From Paraburkholderia tropica (GTDB lineage Bacteria > Pseudomonadota > Gammaproteobacteria > Burkholderiales > Burkholderiaceae), in the NCBI RefSeq assembly GCF_914484835.1, contig NZ_CAJZAR010000059.1, positions 1-64,000 of the forward strand: a stretch of DNA of 64,000 bases. The letters are read 5' to 3'. Positions 62,762 to 64,000 of the stretch are shown here, piece by piece (within the stretch, counting starts at the first letter, position 1; every line of letters starts with the position of its first letter). The notes beneath the pieces were generated by a model. That model did not search any database. It saw only the letters and a program-made list of their open reading frames with translations, and was not told where the DNA came from. The position numbers and the translations under genes were made by a program.

Positions 62762-63370
62762 CAGGAACTCCTTGGAGCGCCAGCGCGGGCTTGCGCACAG
62801 GCGCGCCGCGCGGCGGGGTCAAACCGGGTCGTGAGAGTTTAACCCGCGCGACGGCGCAATCCGCTTAAAACGGCCCTTTTTGCGTCTTTCCAGCCCTTTT
62901 ATCCCGCGATTTCGACGACAAAAGTGCGTCGAAGCGGTGAAAGCCGCGATTTTCCCGCAGCGCGGGCGGAGCGTGCCGGTTTCGCATCCGGCCGGTTCGG
63001 CTGGCGGGGTCGCGCAAGATGCGGACCCGCCGCGCGGGCATCCGATTCGTCCATCGGTCCGCTGCCCGCAGGCCGCCGCGCGCCGCCCGAAGCGCCGGGG
63101 TAAACGCGGGGGCGGCCCGCCCGCCGGGCCTTGTTCACGGCGATATAAGCCTCGCGGCATGTCCTCAATGCGATTTACGCGATGGGAGCGCATGACGCGT
63201 TCGCCTAACCTTCGATCCAGCATAAAAACATGTCCACCGATAGAGACAGCGCTTCCCAAGGCGCGCCCGGCTGGCGTCGACACGACAACTCAACAGACGA
63301 GACGAACCTGATGACGGGACCACGCGCATCAACGCCGGTCCGTTTCAGCATGCTGATAAAGGAGGCACTC
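62762..63370. other. divergent intergenic region, no gene seen
   Basis: A 609-base region between the PRC-barrel lipoprotein gene and the purine permease. Short open frames exist but have no coding character that I can support. The one clear element is AAGGAGG just before 63371. I see no purine riboswitch. Confidence 0.45.
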
Positions 63371-64000
63371 ATGCTCGACCCCCACGCCCGGCCATTGGCC
63401 GACGCCGCCGAATTGACCGCGGACCTCGCCGTGGTCCGCGACGGCGATCCCCGCGACACGCTCGACGCCGCCCGCGCGACGAGCCTGCTCGAACGCTATT
63501 TCGACATCGCCGCGCGCGGCAGCTCGGTGCGCCAGGAGGGCATCGCCGGCGTCACCACCTTCCTCGCGATGGTCTATTCCGTGTTCGTCGTGCCGGGCAT
63601 GCTCGGCAAGGCGGGCTTCGACACCAGCGCGGTCTTCGTGGCCGTCTGCCTGACCACCGCGTTCGGCTCGCTGCTGATGGGCCTGTGGGCGCGGCTGCCG
63701 ATCGCCATCGGCTGCGCCATTTCGCTGACGGCGTTCACCGCGTTCGGCCTCGTGCTCGGCAAGGGCCTCAAGCCCGAAGTCGCGCTCGGCGCCGTGTTCC
63801 TGATGGGCCTCGTGTTCACGGGGATTTCCGTCACGGGCGTGCGCTCGTGGATCCTGCGCAACCTGCCGCATGGCATCGCGCATGGCACGGGCATCGGCAT
63901 CGGGCTGTTCCTGCTGCTGATCGCCGCCAATGACGTCGGCCTCGTCGTCAAGAATCCGGGCGCGGGCCTGCCGGTCTCGCTCGGGCACATCACCTCGCTG
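63371..64000 (+). CDS. NCS2-family permease, AzgA-like (partial, runs off window)
   Basis: The first 210 residues of a nucleobase:proton symporter. LLERYFDIAARGSSVRQEGIAG followed by VTTFLAMVYSVFVVPGML is the AzgA-type N-terminus, which transports adenine, guanine or hypoxanthine; further helices with GLWARLPIAIGCAI and AIAHGTGIGIGLF-type glycine-rich segments follow. Residues 1-38 precede the conserved start and are hydrophilic. ATG 63371 has a perfect AAGGAGG; in-frame ATGs at 63350 and 63311 are less well placed. The 3' end lies beyond the window. Confidence 0.87.
   Translation, partial: MLDPHARPLADAAELTADLAVVRDGDPRDTLDAARATSLLERYFDIAARGSSVRQEGIAGVTTFLAMVYSVFVVPGMLGKAGFDTSAVFVAVCLTTAFGSLLMGLWARLPIAIGCAISLTAFTAFGLVLGKGLKPEVALGAVFLMGLVFTGISVTGVRSWILRNLPHGIAHGTGIGIGLFLLLIAANDVGLVVKNPGAGLPVSLGHITSL

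Noticed and set aside
62880..63311. A 143-codon open frame on the plus strand
   Set aside because: It is Pro/Arg-rich with no domain, no good ribosome-binding site and lies in the promoter region of the purine permease.
1..64000. CRISPR arrays, tRNA or rRNA genes, and prophage modules
   Set aside because: No regularly spaced direct repeats, cloverleaf sequences, ribosomal RNA stretches or phage structural genes were seen on either strand.

Overview
The window is a high-GC chromosomal segment from a betaproteobacterium of the Burkholderiaceae, most like Paraburkholderia, Caballeronia or Burkholderia. The basis is the strong GC-third-position codon bias (which creates many long antisense shadow frames), the Burkholderia-type 16-strand porin, a DUF3331-type protein, the lutABC arrangement, a CYP116B-type self-sufficient P450 and the density of catabolic operons with LysR, IclR and AraC regulators. 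This is inference from protein families, not a database match. I saw no rRNA, tRNA or CRISPR array.

Region by region. 1-1640: an IS110-type recombinase on the minus strand, preceded by a structured non-coding stretch that may encode its guide (bridge) RNA. 1726-5760: housekeeping and accessory genes (nitroreductase, HIT protein, cyclopropane fatty acid synthase, CrcB fluoride channel, an SDR). 5942-14842: an amine catabolism island with a cytoplasmic copper amine oxidase, a membrane protein and a phenylacetaldehyde-dehydrogenase-like enzyme on the minus strand; diverging from them are an AraC-family regulator, an APC permease and a porin. 14990-17773: lactate utilisation genes lutABC. 17841-23025: a CPA1 antiporter coupled to a DUF4239 membrane protein, a small protein with repeated (N/D)PFG motifs, and a NYN nuclease-like protein with an OST-HTH/LOTUS domain. 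23395-26026: a lipoprotein phosphoesterase and a di-heme peroxidase in tandem.

26111-34043: an IclR regulator diverges from a P450-reductase-ferredoxin fusion and an AAHS aromatic-acid transporter; an acyl-CoA ligase and an acyl-CoA dehydrogenase follow. 34117-46186: a LysR regulator diverges from a ten-gene operon (SDR, CoA-transferase, thiolase, PaaK-like protein, lipoate-ligase-like protein, crotonase, MaoC hydratase, citryl-CoA-lyase-like protein, HTD2-type MaoC hydratase, MmgE/PrpD). I cannot assign this operon to a described pathway; it is the best candidate for an undescribed system. 46264-47256: a diiron ferritin-like protein with its own putative operator region.

47849-57193: a five-gene locus encoding WecB (UDP-ManNAc supply), a BcsB-like protein, an NfrB-like c-di-GMP-responsive glycosyltransferase, an NfrA-like outer-membrane protein and a periplasmic lipoprotein in the position of E. 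coli ybcH. It reads as a complete synthase-dependent, c-di-GMP-controlled amino-sugar exopolysaccharide system. 57239-58888: the ArgO/LysE exporter and ArgP regulator pair. 58889-60491: an AT-rich stretch with a DUF3331-type gene followed by two strong hairpins. 60540-62761: an MFS transporter translationally coupled to a PRC-barrel lipoprotein. 63371-end: the start of an AzgA-type purine permease, cut by the window edge.
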